From: an uncultured Bacteroidales bacterium
Lineage (GTDB): Bacteria > Bacteroidota > Bacteroidia > Bacteroidales > UBA932
Direction of reading: 5' to 3'
Assembly (NCBI GenBank): GCA_944323845.1
Contig: CALUUA010000002.1
Coordinates: 133,741-197,740, forward strand
Length of the DNA stretch: 64,000 nucleotides
Made by a program: the position numbers and the translations under genes. How positions within the stretch are numbered: the stretch's first letter is position 1; each line of letters starts with the position of its first letter. The notes below the pieces were generated by a model that was not told the origin of the DNA, did not search any database, and was given only the letters and a program-made list of their open reading frames with translations. This document shows, in pieces, positions 1 through 9,082 of the stretch.

Positions 1-575
1 CGGAGATTTCGGGGAAATATCTCTATGATCCGAATTCTCCGTTCAGGAACGAGGATTTTTATCTGCCTTTCGTAAAAAGCCTTTCGCAGAGTCCCTTCGT
101 GCCGGAAGAAATGAAGCCGGGCTATGAATACGATGCCCGGATGTGTTCCCTGAATCAGGTAGGGACGAAGGCGGCCGACTTCGTTTTCTGCGACAAGGAC
201 GGAAGACGGCATTCCCTGAAGGATATCAAAGCCGACTACATCATCCTTTTTTTCAGCAATCCCGGCTGCACTGCGTGCAAGACCATTATCGAGCAGCTGG
301 ATTCCAGTCCGGCTGTGACCGGCATGATACGGGACGGCAGGCTGGCCGTGCTGAACATTTACATTGATTCGGATCTTACCGAATGGCTCAAATACATGCC
401 TGTCTACCCTGAAAGCTGGTACAACGGCTATGATCCGGACTATGTAATCAGGACAGATGTCCTGTATAATGTCAGGGCCATTCCTTCCCTGTATCTTCTG
501 GATGGCGACAAGACTGTCCTTATGAAGGATGTTCCGCAGGAGAAATTGTTATGGTGGCTGGAAAATATGATTTAA
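1..575 (+). CDS. Thioredoxin-fold protein, 5' end outside window
   Basis: The reading frame is open from base 3 and has no credible start inside the window, so this is the C-terminal part (about 190 residues) of a longer protein. The visible N-terminal piece (KYLYDPNSPFRNEDFY) resembles the DUF5106 domain that precedes thioredoxin folds in Bacteroidales secreted proteins. A thioredoxin-like domain follows, with a CTAC (CxxC) motif in the context NPGCTACK and a cis-proline-like segment near AIPSLYLLDG. This suggests a periplasmic or surface thiol-disulfide or redox protein. The GTG at 99 could be called as a start but would cut into the upstream domain. galM follows after 43 bases. Partner and substrate are unknown. 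Confidence 0.8.
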   Translation, partial: EISGKYLYDPNSPFRNEDFYLPFVKSLSQSPFVPEEMKPGYEYDARMCSLNQVGTKAADFVFCDKDGRRHSLKDIKADYIILFFSNPGCTACKTIIEQLDSSPAVTGMIRDGRLAVLNIYIDSDLTEWLKYMPVYPESWYNGYDPDYVIRTDVLYNVRAIPSLYLLDGDKTVLMKDVPQEKLLWWLENMI

Positions 576-580
576 TTTCA

Positions 581-589
581 TAAATTTGT
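581..589 (+). promoter_or_regulatory. Candidate -7 element for galM
   Basis: TAAATTTGT matches the Bacteroidetes -7 consensus TAnnTTTG and lies 29 bases before the galM start, a normal distance. No good TTTG element is seen about 19 bases upstream, so only half of the promoter is supported. Confidence 0.4.
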
Positions 590-618
590 TGAATCCAAGA
601 ACCAGCAAATAAAGTGAA

Positions 619-1671
619 ATGAAAATCGAGAAGAAATTGTGGGGGACAGCCCCTGACGGAAAGGAAATCCATAAATACACCATTACCAATGCCTCCGGGG
701 CTTATGTGGAACTGTCTGAGATAGGGGCGGGGATAGTGTCCGTAGCCGTACCTGACCGGAACGGCAGTCTGGCAGATGTCGCTCTCGGCTATAAGGATCC
801 CTTGAGCTACTTCGGGGACGGCCCGTGCGCTGGAAAAGTGCCGGGGAGATTCGCGAACAGAATAGCCGGAGGCCGTTTTTCCCTCGACGGGAAAGAGTAT
901 GTACTGCCGGTGAACAACGGACCGAACCATCTCCACGGAGGACCGGAAGGATTCCAGAACCGGATATGGGATAGCCGCGAGAAAGACGGGGGAGTGGAAT
1001 TCATGTATTACTCGGAAGACGGGGAAATGGGATATCCGGGAGCTTTGAAGGCTGTGGTCAGATATGAGTGGTCTGACGAAAACGAGCTTTCGCTCATCCT
1101 CACTGCGGAGACAGATGCCCCTACGGTGGTGAATCTGACCAACCATGCATATTTCAATCTCAACGGAGAAGGCCACGGCGATATTCTCGGGCATGAGCTT
1201 CTGCTCAATGCTTCCGAATACCTTCCGACCGATGATACTCTGATTCCTCTCGGCGACAGCGAGCCGGTGGCCGGGACTCCTATGGATTTTGTGACGCCTA
1301 AGCCTCTAGGACGCGATATCAAGGCCGATTTTCCGGCACTGAAATACGGAAAAGGCTATGACAGCTGTTGGGTCATAGACGGAAGTCCGGAAGAATCCGT
1401 GCGTTTTGCAGCAGAACTGTATGCCCCTGAAAGCGGCAGGGTCCTTCAGGTCTATACTACCCAGCCGGGAGTGCAGGTCTATACCGGAAACTGGCTCGCC
1501 GGCTGTCCGGAAGGCAAATGCGGCAGAAGTTACGGAGATTACGAGGGAGTGGCCATAGAGTGCCAGAGATTTCCGGATACCCCGAACAAGCCTGATTTTC
1601 CGTCGGCAGTCCTCCGTCCTGGCGAGACATACCATGAGGCAATCATATTTTCTTTCGGTGTCAGAAAGTGA
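619..1671 (+). CDS. galM: Aldose 1-epimerase (galactose mutarotase)
   Basis: The 350-residue product interconverts alpha and beta anomers of galactose or glucose and feeds the Leloir pathway. Family landmarks are the PGRFANRI stretch near residues 75-82, the GPNHLHGG segment near 100-107 with a conserved His, the [11 protein letters not shown] segment with the second catalytic His, and a C-terminal Glu in [11 protein letters not shown]. Length is usual for the family. There is no obvious signal peptide, unlike some Bacteroidales GalM lipoproteins, so a cytoplasmic enzyme is likely. Its stop lies 35 bases before thyA, so the two are probably co-transcribed. A metabolic link to the alpha-galactosidase-like genes nearby is possible but is inference. 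Confidence 0.93.
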   Translation: MKIEKKLWGTAPDGKEIHKYTITNASGAYVELSEIGAGIVSVAVPDRNGSLADVALGYKDPLSYFGDGPCAGKVPGRFANRIAGGRFSLDGKEYVLPVNNGPNHLHGGPEGFQNRIWDSREKDGGVEFMYYSEDGEMGYPGALKAVVRYEWSDENELSLILTAETDAPTVVNLTNHAYFNLNGEGHGDILGHELLLNASEYLPTDDTLIPLGDSEPVAGTPMDFVTPKPLGRDIKADFPALKYGKGYDSCWVIDGSPEESVRFAAELYAPESGRVLQVYTTQPGVQVYTGNWLAGCPEGKCGRSYGDYEGVAIECQRFPDTPNKPDFPSAVLRPGETYHEAIIFSFGVRK

Positions 1672-1706
1672 CAGCCGGTATTTTCAGGAACGATAAGACA
1701 ATCTTC

Positions 1707-2501
1707 ATGAAACAGTATCTAGACTTGCTCCGGCATATCCGTGAAAACGGAGTAATGAAACATGACCGCACGGGGGTGGGTACCCAAAGCGTTTTCGGCT
1801 ATCAGATGAGATTCGACCTGACGAAGGGTTTCCCCCTTCTCACCACGAAAAAGGTCCATCTCAAATCCATAATATACGAGCTGTTATGGTTCATATCAGG
1901 GGATACGAACATCCGGTACCTGAAAGAACACGGAGTTTCCATCTGGGATGAATGGGCAGACGAAAACGGCGATCTGGGCCCTGTTTACGGCCATCAGTGG
2001 CGCAGCTGGCCGGCTCCGGACGGAAGCAGCATAGACCAGCTTTCGAATGTGATTGATACGCTGAAACGCAATCCTGATTCCAGAAGGATGATAGTCTCCG
2101 CATGGAATGTGGCCGAAGTGGACCGTATGGCTCTGCCCCCATGCCACACCATGTTCCAGTTCTATGTAGCTGAAGGCCGGCTTTCCTGCCAGCTTTACCA
2201 GCGCAGTGCGGATGTCTTCCTCGGCGTACCGTTCAATATAGCATCCTACGCTCTCCTGACCATGATGATAGCGCAGGTATGCGGTTATCAGCCGGGGGAA
2301 TTTATCCATACCACAGGGGATACGCACATTTACAAAAACCATTTCGATCAAGTGGCCCTGCAGCTCTCGCGCGAGCCAAGACCGCTTCCTGTGATGAAGA
2401 TAAATCCTGAAAAGAAAGATATTTTCTCGTTCGAATACGAGGATTTCAAGCTGGAGGGGTATGATCCGTGGCCGGCTATAAAGGCGCCTGTCGCAGTGTA
2501 A
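1707..2501 (+). CDS. thyA: Thymidylate synthase
   Basis: This enzyme methylates dUMP to dTMP with methylenetetrahydrofolate, leaving dihydrofolate. The ATG at 1707 gives 264 residues, the same length as E. coli ThyA, with the typical N-terminus [15 protein letters not shown] at 1668 in frame would add 13 unusual residues, so I reject it. Visible motifs are the phosphate-binding HDRTG, the catalytic Cys in [12 protein letters not shown], the [17 protein letters not shown] stretch and the H-Y pair near THIYKNH. folA starts one base after the stop, the classic pairing in which the next enzyme recycles the dihydrofolate that ThyA makes. Confidence 0.97.
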   Translation: MKQYLDLLRHIRENGVMKHDRTGVGTQSVFGYQMRFDLTKGFPLLTTKKVHLKSIIYELLWFISGDTNIRYLKEHGVSIWDEWADENGDLGPVYGHQWRSWPAPDGSSIDQLSNVIDTLKRNPDSRRMIVSAWNVAEVDRMALPPCHTMFQFYVAEGRLSCQLYQRSADVFLGVPFNIASYALLTMMIAQVCGYQPGEFIHTTGDTHIYKNHFDQVALQLSREPRPLPVMKINPEKKDIFSFEYEDFKLEGYDPWPAIKAPVAV

Positions 2502-2502
2502 C

Positions 2503-3039
2503 ATGAAAAAGTATATTATAGCGGCTGTCGCCGACAATGGCGCCATCGGACGGGACAATTCCCTGCTGTGGCATATTTCCGGAGATATGAAATATTTCCG
2601 CAGGCTTACTTCCGGCAGTCCGGTAATCATGGGCAGGAAGACTTTCGAATCCGTCGGACGGCCCCTCCCCGGCCGCCGCAATATCGTCGTTTCCCGTTCC
2701 TGCTCCCATATTGAAGGCGCCGAAGTCGTCACCTCCCTCGATGAGGCGTTCGCATTGGCCGCCGGCGGCAATGCATCGGCCGGAGGCCGGAAAGAAGACC
2801 CGGCATCTGCTGCAGGGCCGCAGCAATGCTTCGTGATAGGTGGAGGAGAGATTTACAGACAGGCGATTGGCGAGGCTGACAGACTGTATATTACTTATGT
2901 CCATTGTCCGGCGGACGGGGCGGACACCTTTTTCCCTGAGATTTCCCCCGAGGAGTGGAAGGAAGAATCGCGGTCGGAACTCATGTCAGACGAAGAATCC
3001 GGCCTGCAATATGAATTTGTGGTCTATGACCGTAAGTGA
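2503..3039 (+). CDS. folA: Dihydrofolate reductase
   Basis: The 178-residue product reduces dihydrofolate to tetrahydrofolate with NADPH. The N-terminus MKKYIIAAVADNGAIGRDNSLLW, the MGRKTFESVGRPLPGRRNIVVS block and the FVIGGGEIY motif are all typical. It is some 15-20 residues longer than the usual form because of a Gly/Ala-rich insertion at about residues 86-107 (GGNASAGGRKEDPASAAG), in a surface loop just before the conserved FVIGGGEIY strand. It overlaps neither neighbour: thyA ends one base before it and the transporter starts 21 bases after it. Confidence 0.96.
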   Translation: MKKYIIAAVADNGAIGRDNSLLWHISGDMKYFRRLTSGSPVIMGRKTFESVGRPLPGRRNIVVSRSCSHIEGAEVVTSLDEAFALAAGGNASAGGRKEDPASAAGPQQCFVIGGGEIYRQAIGEADRLYITYVHCPADGADTFFPEISPEEWKEESRSELMSDEESGLQYEFVVYDRK

Positions 3040-3060
3040 CTGAACTAAAACGAACTTGAC

Positions 3061-4407
3061 ATGGAAAGAGAAAATTTTGGGAACCGTTTCGGGGTTCTCG
3101 TGGCTATGGCCGGTTCTGCCATAGGACTTGGAAACCTATGGAGATTCCCGTATCTGGTCGGCTCCTATGGCGGCGCCGCATTTATTTTCGTATATATTTT
3201 CTGCGTTTTCCTGCTGTGTCTGCCGATTTTCATTTCAGAAGTGACGGTAGGACGGAGGAGCCGCTCAAACGCGTTCGGGGCATTCAAGAAACTGGCTCCC
3301 GGCACGAAATGGAAATGGCTCGGGGCAGTTTCGGTTGTGACGCCTATCATCGTGGTATCGTATTACAGTGTAGTGGGCGGCTGGTCCGTGGAGTATTTTC
3401 TGAAGGCAGTGACTCTGGAGTTCTCCTCGGGGATGTCGCAGTCGGAGATGGGAACGATGTTCGGAAAGTTCATTTCATCCGTCTGGTCTCCGCTTATAGG
3501 CCATACCATATTCCTGCTGTTGACGGCCTTCATCGTCATTTCAGGAGTGAAAAGCGGCATAGAGAAGTTCGGGAAGATCATGATGCCTCTGCTGTTCGTG
3601 CTGATTATCGCGATCGCCGTGCGTGCTGCGACCCTTCCGGGGGCTGGAGACGGTTTGAAATACCTGTTCCAGCCTGACGTTTCCAAGATAGACGCTTCCG
3701 TTTGCGCGGCTGCTCTCGGACAGGCCTTTTTCTCCCTGTCTCTCGGTGTGGGCACCATACTGACTTACGGATCGTATGTGAAGAAGGACGAAAACATCAT
3801 AGCCTCCTCGACATGGACGGCAACGGCTGATTTCATTTTCGCCCTGCTTGCCAGCTGCGCCATCATGCCGGCGGTCTTCGCTTTCGGTCTTAACCCTCAG
3901 GAGGGACCGGGGCTTGTATTCGAGACCCTGCCGTTCATTTTTGCCAACATGCCATTGGGATGGCTGGTAGCCATATTGTTTTTCCTCGCGCTTATAGTGG
4001 CAGCTCTCACTTCTTCCATTTCACTGTATGAAGTGGGCGTCGCCTATCTGGTGGAGGAGAAAAAATATTCACGCAGGAGTGCGTCGATACTGATTTTCCT
4101 GATAGCATGGGTGCTGGGCTGTCTGTGCTCCCTGTCGTTCGGGCCTCTGGCCGACCTGCATATTTTCGGGCAGACCGTATTCAACCTCTTCGACAAGGTA
4201 TCCGCTAACGTCCTGATGCCTGTAGGCGGCCTCCTGCTTGTGATATTCGTAGGCTGGGTGATGAAGAGGCCGGATGTAATAGACGAGATGACGAACGGAG
4301 GGAAACTGAAAGGAAACCTGTGGATTTCAGGTCTCGTGTATTTCCTGATACGCTACGTATGTCCTCTGGCCGTCATTGCGGTCTTTGCCTCCGCCTTGAT
4401 TTTCTGA
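3061..4407 (+). CDS. SNF-family Na+-dependent transporter
   Basis: A 448-residue, highly hydrophobic protein of the neurotransmitter:sodium symporter (LeuT-fold) family. The first helix has the hallmark MAGSAIGLGNLWRFPYL, whose unwound GSAIGLGN region holds Na+ and substrate. About 11-12 membrane helices can be counted. Such bacterial members import amino acids or related amines with Na+. The substrate cannot be told from sequence alone. It follows folA by 21 bases and probably ends the operon. The convergent beta-helix gene begins 32 bases beyond its stop, and I see no strong terminator between them. Confidence 0.92.
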   Translation: MERENFGNRFGVLVAMAGSAIGLGNLWRFPYLVGSYGGAAFIFVYIFCVFLLCLPIFISEVTVGRRSRSNAFGAFKKLAPGTKWKWLGAVSVVTPIIVVSYYSVVGGWSVEYFLKAVTLEFSSGMSQSEMGTMFGKFISSVWSPLIGHTIFLLLTAFIVISGVKSGIEKFGKIMMPLLFVLIIAIAVRAATLPGAGDGLKYLFQPDVSKIDASVCAAALGQAFFSLSLGVGTILTYGSYVKKDENIIASSTWTATADFIFALLASCAIMPAVFAFGLNPQEGPGLVFETLPFIFANMPLGWLVAILFFLALIVAALTSSISLYEVGVAYLVEEKKYSRRSASILIFLIAWVLGCLCSLSFGPLADLHIFGQTVFNLFDKVSANVLMPVGGLLLVIFVGWVMKRPDVIDEMTNGGKLKGNLWISGLVYFLIRYVCPLAVIAVFASALIF

Positions 4408-4439
4408 TGACGGCATTTCCGGAAGGCATGATGGCGGGC

Positions 4440-6068
4440 TTACAGGGATTGTCCGGAGGACACGCGGTATATCATGTTGTCGGAAGCGAACCTTACGGCT
4501 GAAGAATCCACCGAGAACAGAGGTTCCGCGCCCGGATCCAGAATGAACTGATTTTCTGTCACTATGACGCCGGAATGATAGCCCGGTACGGATGTCGACG
4601 GTGTCAGGGCTATGACTGCCGCTCCCCACGGCGAAGTCCTGCAGTGGCTGAAGACATTCCGGCGGATCAGCACGTCCGACACCCCTCCGGATTCGTACCA
4701 GTAGTTCAGGTCCCCTTCTATCAGGATGGCCGCCCCGGAAGATTCGAACAGGTTGTCTTCGATGACCGTCTTGCGCGGGGAAGTGACCAGTATGCCCCTC
4801 GCCCTGTTTCCGCTGCCGAAATGATTGTCGTGAATGTGGATTTCAGGGTTTCTGGTGGCGTTTTCCGCATAGATTTCGAGCCCGGCGAGGTCATGATCCA
4901 GCGGCTTTTCAAGCTCCATTTTCCAGACACTGCCGTCCTGACTGGCATTCGTGAAGGATTTGACGGCATATTTTTCCGAACGCTTCATTTCCCCCTGGCA
5001 GACGAACCAGACACTGTCACCTGCCGTTATCAGGGGAACATGGCTTCTCGTGGAACACTGCATGGTCTTCAGGTCAGGAGACAGGCCGGATATCCTGTAG
5101 TACCGTCCGTGGACGTTAAGGGCATCATCTCCCTGGCCGTTGATATCGCATCCGGACATCTCCACCTTGCCTGATGCGTGTGTGATGTGAAATGCGTCCG
5201 CCACCCCTGTGAAGACCCGCCCATCGGCCGGAATATAGTCCACATCTCTGATTGTGATATCTGTGCAGCAGTCTGCGATGAGACCGCAGCCTGTGCAATG
5301 CCGGATTGTTATATTTTCCAGCCGCAGGCCTTCTGTCATGAAACTCCTGCACCAGGGAGTCTTGTACCTGACATGATATATCAGGAGCCGGCTCCCCGCA
5401 GGTACGGAATACTGAAATTTTCCGCCGAACTCCAGTCTGCCGTCATCAAGAACCTTTACAGGACCGTTGAGTGTCCTGTAAAGGTCATAATCATCTGCCG
5501 TGCCAGGGATAATCTTTCCCTCCGGCGAGAGCCAGTTGCAGTAACTGTCCTTCACCACGTCATATTCGCCGTCATCGCACAGATATCTTACATGTCCGCC
5601 GGCTATCCTGTACGGATATTTCTGCGGGTCGATTCTGAGGATAAGCCGTTCAGGGGTCATGTCTGTCACTTCGGCCTCGGTGATGTACGGCCGGCGCCAG
5701 TCCATGGTGAAATTTTCCAGAGATACCCGTTTCGAGCATGTTGCCAGAGCCAGTCCTGACAGGCCTTTGAAATACAGCTCCGACCCTCCTCCGTCGAATG
5801 TAAAATCTTCCATGGAAGATATCCCGAACAGGAAAGCCATTTGTCCGGGCTTCTGCCCGAGGTCGATTTCATAACAGCCTTTTTCAAGGACCAATCTGAC
5901 AGGTTTGCCGAGTTCCCGGCAATAATCGAAGGCCTCGCGCAGTTTTTCCGCGGCATTTTCCGGAGTGGACGCTGTAAGTCCGAAGTCCGCCATATTCACG
6001 GTAGCGGCCTGATTGCATCCTGCCGCTATAAAGCAGGTGATTATCAGTGATATGGTGATATTTTTCAT
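4440..6068 (-). CDS. Right-handed beta-helix lipoprotein, GH110-like
   Basis: A 542-residue secreted protein with a lipobox (FIAAGC, Cys about 18), so probably a surface lipoprotein. The body has the repeated short strands of a right-handed parallel beta-helix. A segment GVADAFHITHASGK followed by GQGDDALNVHG puts an Asp at about 291 and an Asp pair at about 314-315. A 23/24 spacing of this kind is what I recall for the catalytic Asp residues of GH110 alpha-1,3-galactosidases (D321, D344, D345 in a Pseudoalteromonas enzyme). The fold is clear; the family call is inference. It is the last gene of glycan locus 1, 13 bases after its paralogue. It could instead be another beta-helix glycosidase or lyase. 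Confidence 0.72.
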   Translation of the reverse strand: MKNITISLIITCFIAAGCNQAATVNMADFGLTASTPENAAEKLREAFDYCRELGKPVRLVLEKGCYEIDLGQKPGQMAFLFGISSMEDFTFDGGGSELYFKGLSGLALATCSKRVSLENFTMDWRRPYITEAEVTDMTPERLILRIDPQKYPYRIAGGHVRYLCDDGEYDVVKDSYCNWLSPEGKIIPGTADDYDLYRTLNGPVKVLDDGRLEFGGKFQYSVPAGSRLLIYHVRYKTPWCRSFMTEGLRLENITIRHCTGCGLIADCCTDITIRDVDYIPADGRVFTGVADAFHITHASGKVEMSGCDINGQGDDALNVHGRYYRISGLSPDLKTMQCSTRSHVPLITAGDSVWFVCQGEMKRSEKYAVKSFTNASQDGSVWKMELEKPLDHDLAGLEIYAENATRNPEIHIHDNHFGSGNRARGILVTSPRKTVIEDNLFESSGAAILIEGDLNYWYESGGVSDVLIRRNVFSHCRTSPWGAAVIALTPSTSVPGYHSGVIVTENQFILDPGAEPLFSVDSSAVRFASDNMIYRVSSGQSL

Positions 6069-6081
6069 TCCGTATGACGCC

Positions 6082-7926
6082 TTAGTTCCGGTAATAATAG
6101 GTGTTCGGGTTTTCCGTCACACTGACGGGGGCGTTGTTTCTGACATCATTGCAGGATATTATGCTGATGCCGGCATCCTTTTTCCAGAGGGAAAAGTCAT
6201 TGTCGAGGATTTCGACATGATTGCAGAACTGCAGGTCTATCACCGACAGTCCGGGGTATCGTACAGGATATGTTCCGCTGTAGATGAATCTGTTCCCCCT
6301 GACAGACAGCGAGTCCGTCGACAAGGCATAGATGAGCTGGTCTTCGGAAGAGTAGACAGTGTTTCCTTCGAAAGTTATCTTCCTGTGGAAGAGGTTTTCC
6401 ATGTCCCGGCCTTCGTGAGGGATGACCGGATCTATCTGCAGTACTGCCTGCGGAGACCAGCCGCCGTTCCCCAGATCGCGGAAAATGTTGTTCCTGATGA
6501 CTACATCAGAAGTCCTGCCGGATTCGAACCACCAGTTTGCATCCCCGCATATCCGTATGCCGGCCATCATGGAAGCGAAGTAGCAGCCCTCCACGAGGAT
6601 TTTCCCGGGGGATGAAAGCAGCAGGCTGCGTGCGCGGTTGAACCTCACTGTGCAGTTCCGTACAGTGACATCCGGACAGCAGGAGATGTTTTCCACCGCC
6701 AGTTTCCGTCCGGAGTATAGTGACATGTCGATGTCCGTGGAGACAGTATAGCAGTTGTCGTCCAGAACCGCGATGTCCGTGACTGTCCCTGTGGCGACGG
6801 TCTTCAGGTTTTCCCGGTCTACAAGCGCAATCCTGTCTTTTTTTCCGGCGAAATCGAAGCCTTCCTGCTGGACATGCCCGAAAGAAGCCTTGAAAGATGA
6901 GGGCGACAGGATTTCATCCACTTTCATGTAAACCCCGTGGATATTCGTCCCGTCATCGAGCATGCTTTCGAAAATGCAGTCTTCGAGGATGATCTTGCCG
7001 TCGCAGTTCACGAAATGGGTGGCGTCGGCGGAGGCGGCTATCATCCTGCCGCTTCCCGGCCTTACTGCCGTCATGAATTTCCTGCAGACGATGTCCGAGG
7101 AATTTTCGGCTATGAGAGCCATGGCTCCCGATTCATGTACTGTCACATCTTCTACCAGAATGTCCTTGCTGTGCCGGATTACTATTCCGGGATACAGGCG
7201 GTTATGGGTGTACGGCCCTTTGTCGACAAAGACGGATCCTACAGGTGGCAGCTCCTTAGCCGTAGTGCCGGACAGCCTCACAGTCCTGTCCCCCAACTCC
7301 ATGGCTTCAAGGGGCCGGTCTGCAGCCGTTTCGTATCTTTCCGTAGAATAATACGGGGATCTGGTCTCAGGGTTGAAACAGATATTCTCGCCGAGCCCTG
7401 ATACCCAGTCGTATCCCTTGAACTTCAGGATTCCGTCGGAGACTTCATAGTCGTTGTCCTCATGTATCAATATGTCGAATGTCCGGTTTTTCAGATCGGA
7501 GGATACGACTTCGGCTTCGAGAACGAATGGCTTGTCATATCCTATCGAGATATTTTTCAGCGACACATGCGCGGAACCCCCGATCAGGAAAGGCACCATT
7601 CCGCCATGGAACAGAAACGATGTGGAATCGCCTTCGATGGAGACATTTTCCATCCCGCAGATGTCGAAGCATATCTTCTTGAAGCCGTTGTCATTGTTTG
7701 ATATCCTGAGGTATTTCCTATGGGCTTTCTCAGGGTAGAACGGATATGTCGCCCTGTCGAAGACGAGCTTGACGTTTCCTTCCGGAAATCCGGACAGGAT
7801 ATCGGATACCACAGGGGTGTAGTCCTGTATGTCAGGATCATATCCGACATGCACTGTCCTGCCCTGGCAGCAGGTCAGAACAGTGCAGGCCAGAGTGATT
7901 ATGATGCCTGTGAAAATGCTTTTCAT
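6082..7926 (-). CDS. Right-handed beta-helix lipoprotein, GH110-like
   Basis: A 614-residue protein, near the usual GH110 length, with a lipoprotein signal (TCC lipobox, Cys about 19-20). Beta-helix repeats fill the central part. The segment SADATHFVNCDGK and then MLDDGTNIHGVY gives Asp at about 301 and an Asp pair at about 324-325, the same 23/24 spacing as in the neighbouring gene, with the downstream N-x-HG shared by both. I infer an exo-acting alpha-1,3-galactosidase on host-type (blood group B or alpha-Gal) or other alpha-galactosylated glycans. The two paralogues are quite diverged, suggesting different linkage or acceptor preference. It follows the 380-residue lipoprotein gene by 12 bases. 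Confidence 0.72.
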   Translation of the reverse strand: MKSIFTGIIITLACTVLTCCQGRTVHVGYDPDIQDYTPVVSDILSGFPEGNVKLVFDRATYPFYPEKAHRKYLRISNNDNGFKKICFDICGMENVSIEGDSTSFLFHGGMVPFLIGGSAHVSLKNISIGYDKPFVLEAEVVSSDLKNRTFDILIHEDNDYEVSDGILKFKGYDWVSGLGENICFNPETRSPYYSTERYETAADRPLEAMELGDRTVRLSGTTAKELPPVGSVFVDKGPYTHNRLYPGIVIRHSKDILVEDVTVHESGAMALIAENSSDIVCRKFMTAVRPGSGRMIAASADATHFVNCDGKIILEDCIFESMLDDGTNIHGVYMKVDEILSPSSFKASFGHVQQEGFDFAGKKDRIALVDRENLKTVATGTVTDIAVLDDNCYTVSTDIDMSLYSGRKLAVENISCCPDVTVRNCTVRFNRARSLLLSSPGKILVEGCYFASMMAGIRICGDANWWFESGRTSDVVIRNNIFRDLGNGGWSPQAVLQIDPVIPHEGRDMENLFHRKITFEGNTVYSSEDQLIYALSTDSLSVRGNRFIYSGTYPVRYPGLSVIDLQFCNHVEILDNDFSLWKKDAGISIISCNDVRNNAPVSVTENPNTYYYRN

Positions 7927-7938
7927 GGCACGCAGTCA

Positions 7939-9081
7939 TCATTTGAAATAAATCCTCCTCATGGACAGCGTCCTGATGCCGTTCACCATGTCGGTAGAAT
8001 AGTAGATTCTGATGCTCCGTCCTCCTTCAGTGTCTCCTTCCGAACCGATGAGATTAGGATACATCGAGCCGCCCGGTTCCATGGTCTTGCTGATCAGAGT
8101 CACAGGACTGCTCCACGTGATACCGTCTTCGCTGTATGAAAGGACTATGTATGACTGCCAGCTATGGTAGACCATTATCCATTTTTCCAGATATGTATTG
8201 TACATCACTGACGGATTGCCTCCGTGATATGCTGACAGGCCGCTGATGCTTGTGTTCGGGCCGCCGAGTCCGGTTTCCTGATTGCAGCCTTCGACTGTGA
8301 AATCGGTCCCGTCCCATTTCTTCCACGTGCCGGCCTTGCCTTCCGGATCGGTGGATTCGGCCATAGTTATGACGAAATCATTCTCGGCGGTGCAGAAGCC
8401 GGAATAGTAGCATATCCATGACTCCCTGTCCTCGTTCCATACGACGCAGCCGTCGCCGAGCCCGTAGGATCTGCCGTCATTGGCGCTGGTCTCAGGCTTC
8501 GGGTCTGTCCCCGACAGCATCTTGTCTCCTGCCGTCCATGTCTTTCCCTGATCTTCGGAATAGGCTACGCCAATGGACTTGTATGCACAGTTCTGGCCGG
8601 GCCAATGGCTTTCCGAGTGGAAGAATCCGACAAGTTTTTCTCCCCCCAGTTCATGTACGCCGATGAACCACTGGCCGCCGTCAGAAAACCCGTCCGTAGG
8701 GTTTATCGAATTTCCTATTACTGCCATATCGTCAGTCAGGCCGTTTATGTTGCTTTCCAGCCATGGAGTTTCGCAGTCTGTCTGCATGTAGGAATTGTCT
8801 CCCGACCAGAATAGCGTGAACTTTGTCAGCCATGAAAATTTTATGGCAGTTATCTTGCCGTCGAGCCAGTAACCTTTTCTCGGGACACCGTCATTGACCG
8901 TGATATCTTCACGGTCAGTCATATAATAATCGTCGTATTCGGTGTACTCGTCCAGATTTATTTCCTCATCGAACGGCTTGCTGCTGTCCGTGTTGTCATA
9001 TTTGCCGGCCAGATCCAGTTCCCTGTCGCACGACCATGCCAGCAAGGCGGCGGCACAGCAAAGTATAGCGTATTTTCTCAT
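7939..9081 (-). CDS. Beta-propeller-like lipoprotein, possible glycosidase or lectin
   Basis: A 380-residue lipoprotein (lipobox LAWSC, Cys about 18). The body contains repeated Ser/Asp-box-like turns such as SEDQGKTW and SEDGITWSSP, alternating with WFIGVHEL, WICYYSG and WIMVYHS strands. This pattern is seen in five-bladed propellers of the GH43/GH33/GH117 type and in BNR-repeat proteins. I cannot assign a family or catalytic residues. It sits one base after susD in the operon, where auxiliary binding proteins or glycosidases usually lie. It is likely surface-exposed and acts on or binds the glycan imported by the locus. Confidence 0.6.
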   Translation of the reverse strand: MRKYAILCCAAALLAWSCDRELDLAGKYDNTDSSKPFDEEINLDEYTEYDDYYMTDREDITVNDGVPRKGYWLDGKITAIKFSWLTKFTLFWSGDNSYMQTDCETPWLESNINGLTDDMAVIGNSINPTDGFSDGGQWFIGVHELGGEKLVGFFHSESHWPGQNCAYKSIGVAYSEDQGKTWTAGDKMLSGTDPKPETSANDGRSYGLGDGCVVWNEDRESWICYYSGFCTAENDFVITMAESTDPEGKAGTWKKWDGTDFTVEGCNQETGLGGPNTSISGLSAYHGGNPSVMYNTYLEKWIMVYHSWQSYIVLSYSEDGITWSSPVTLISKTMEPGGSMYPNLIGSEGDTEGGRSIRIYYSTDMVNGIRTLSMRRIYFK

Positions 9082-9082
9082 A

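Noticed and set aside
1668..1706. Earlier GTG start for thyA
   Set aside because: It would add 13 residues that do not fit the family; the ATG at 1707 gives the canonical length.
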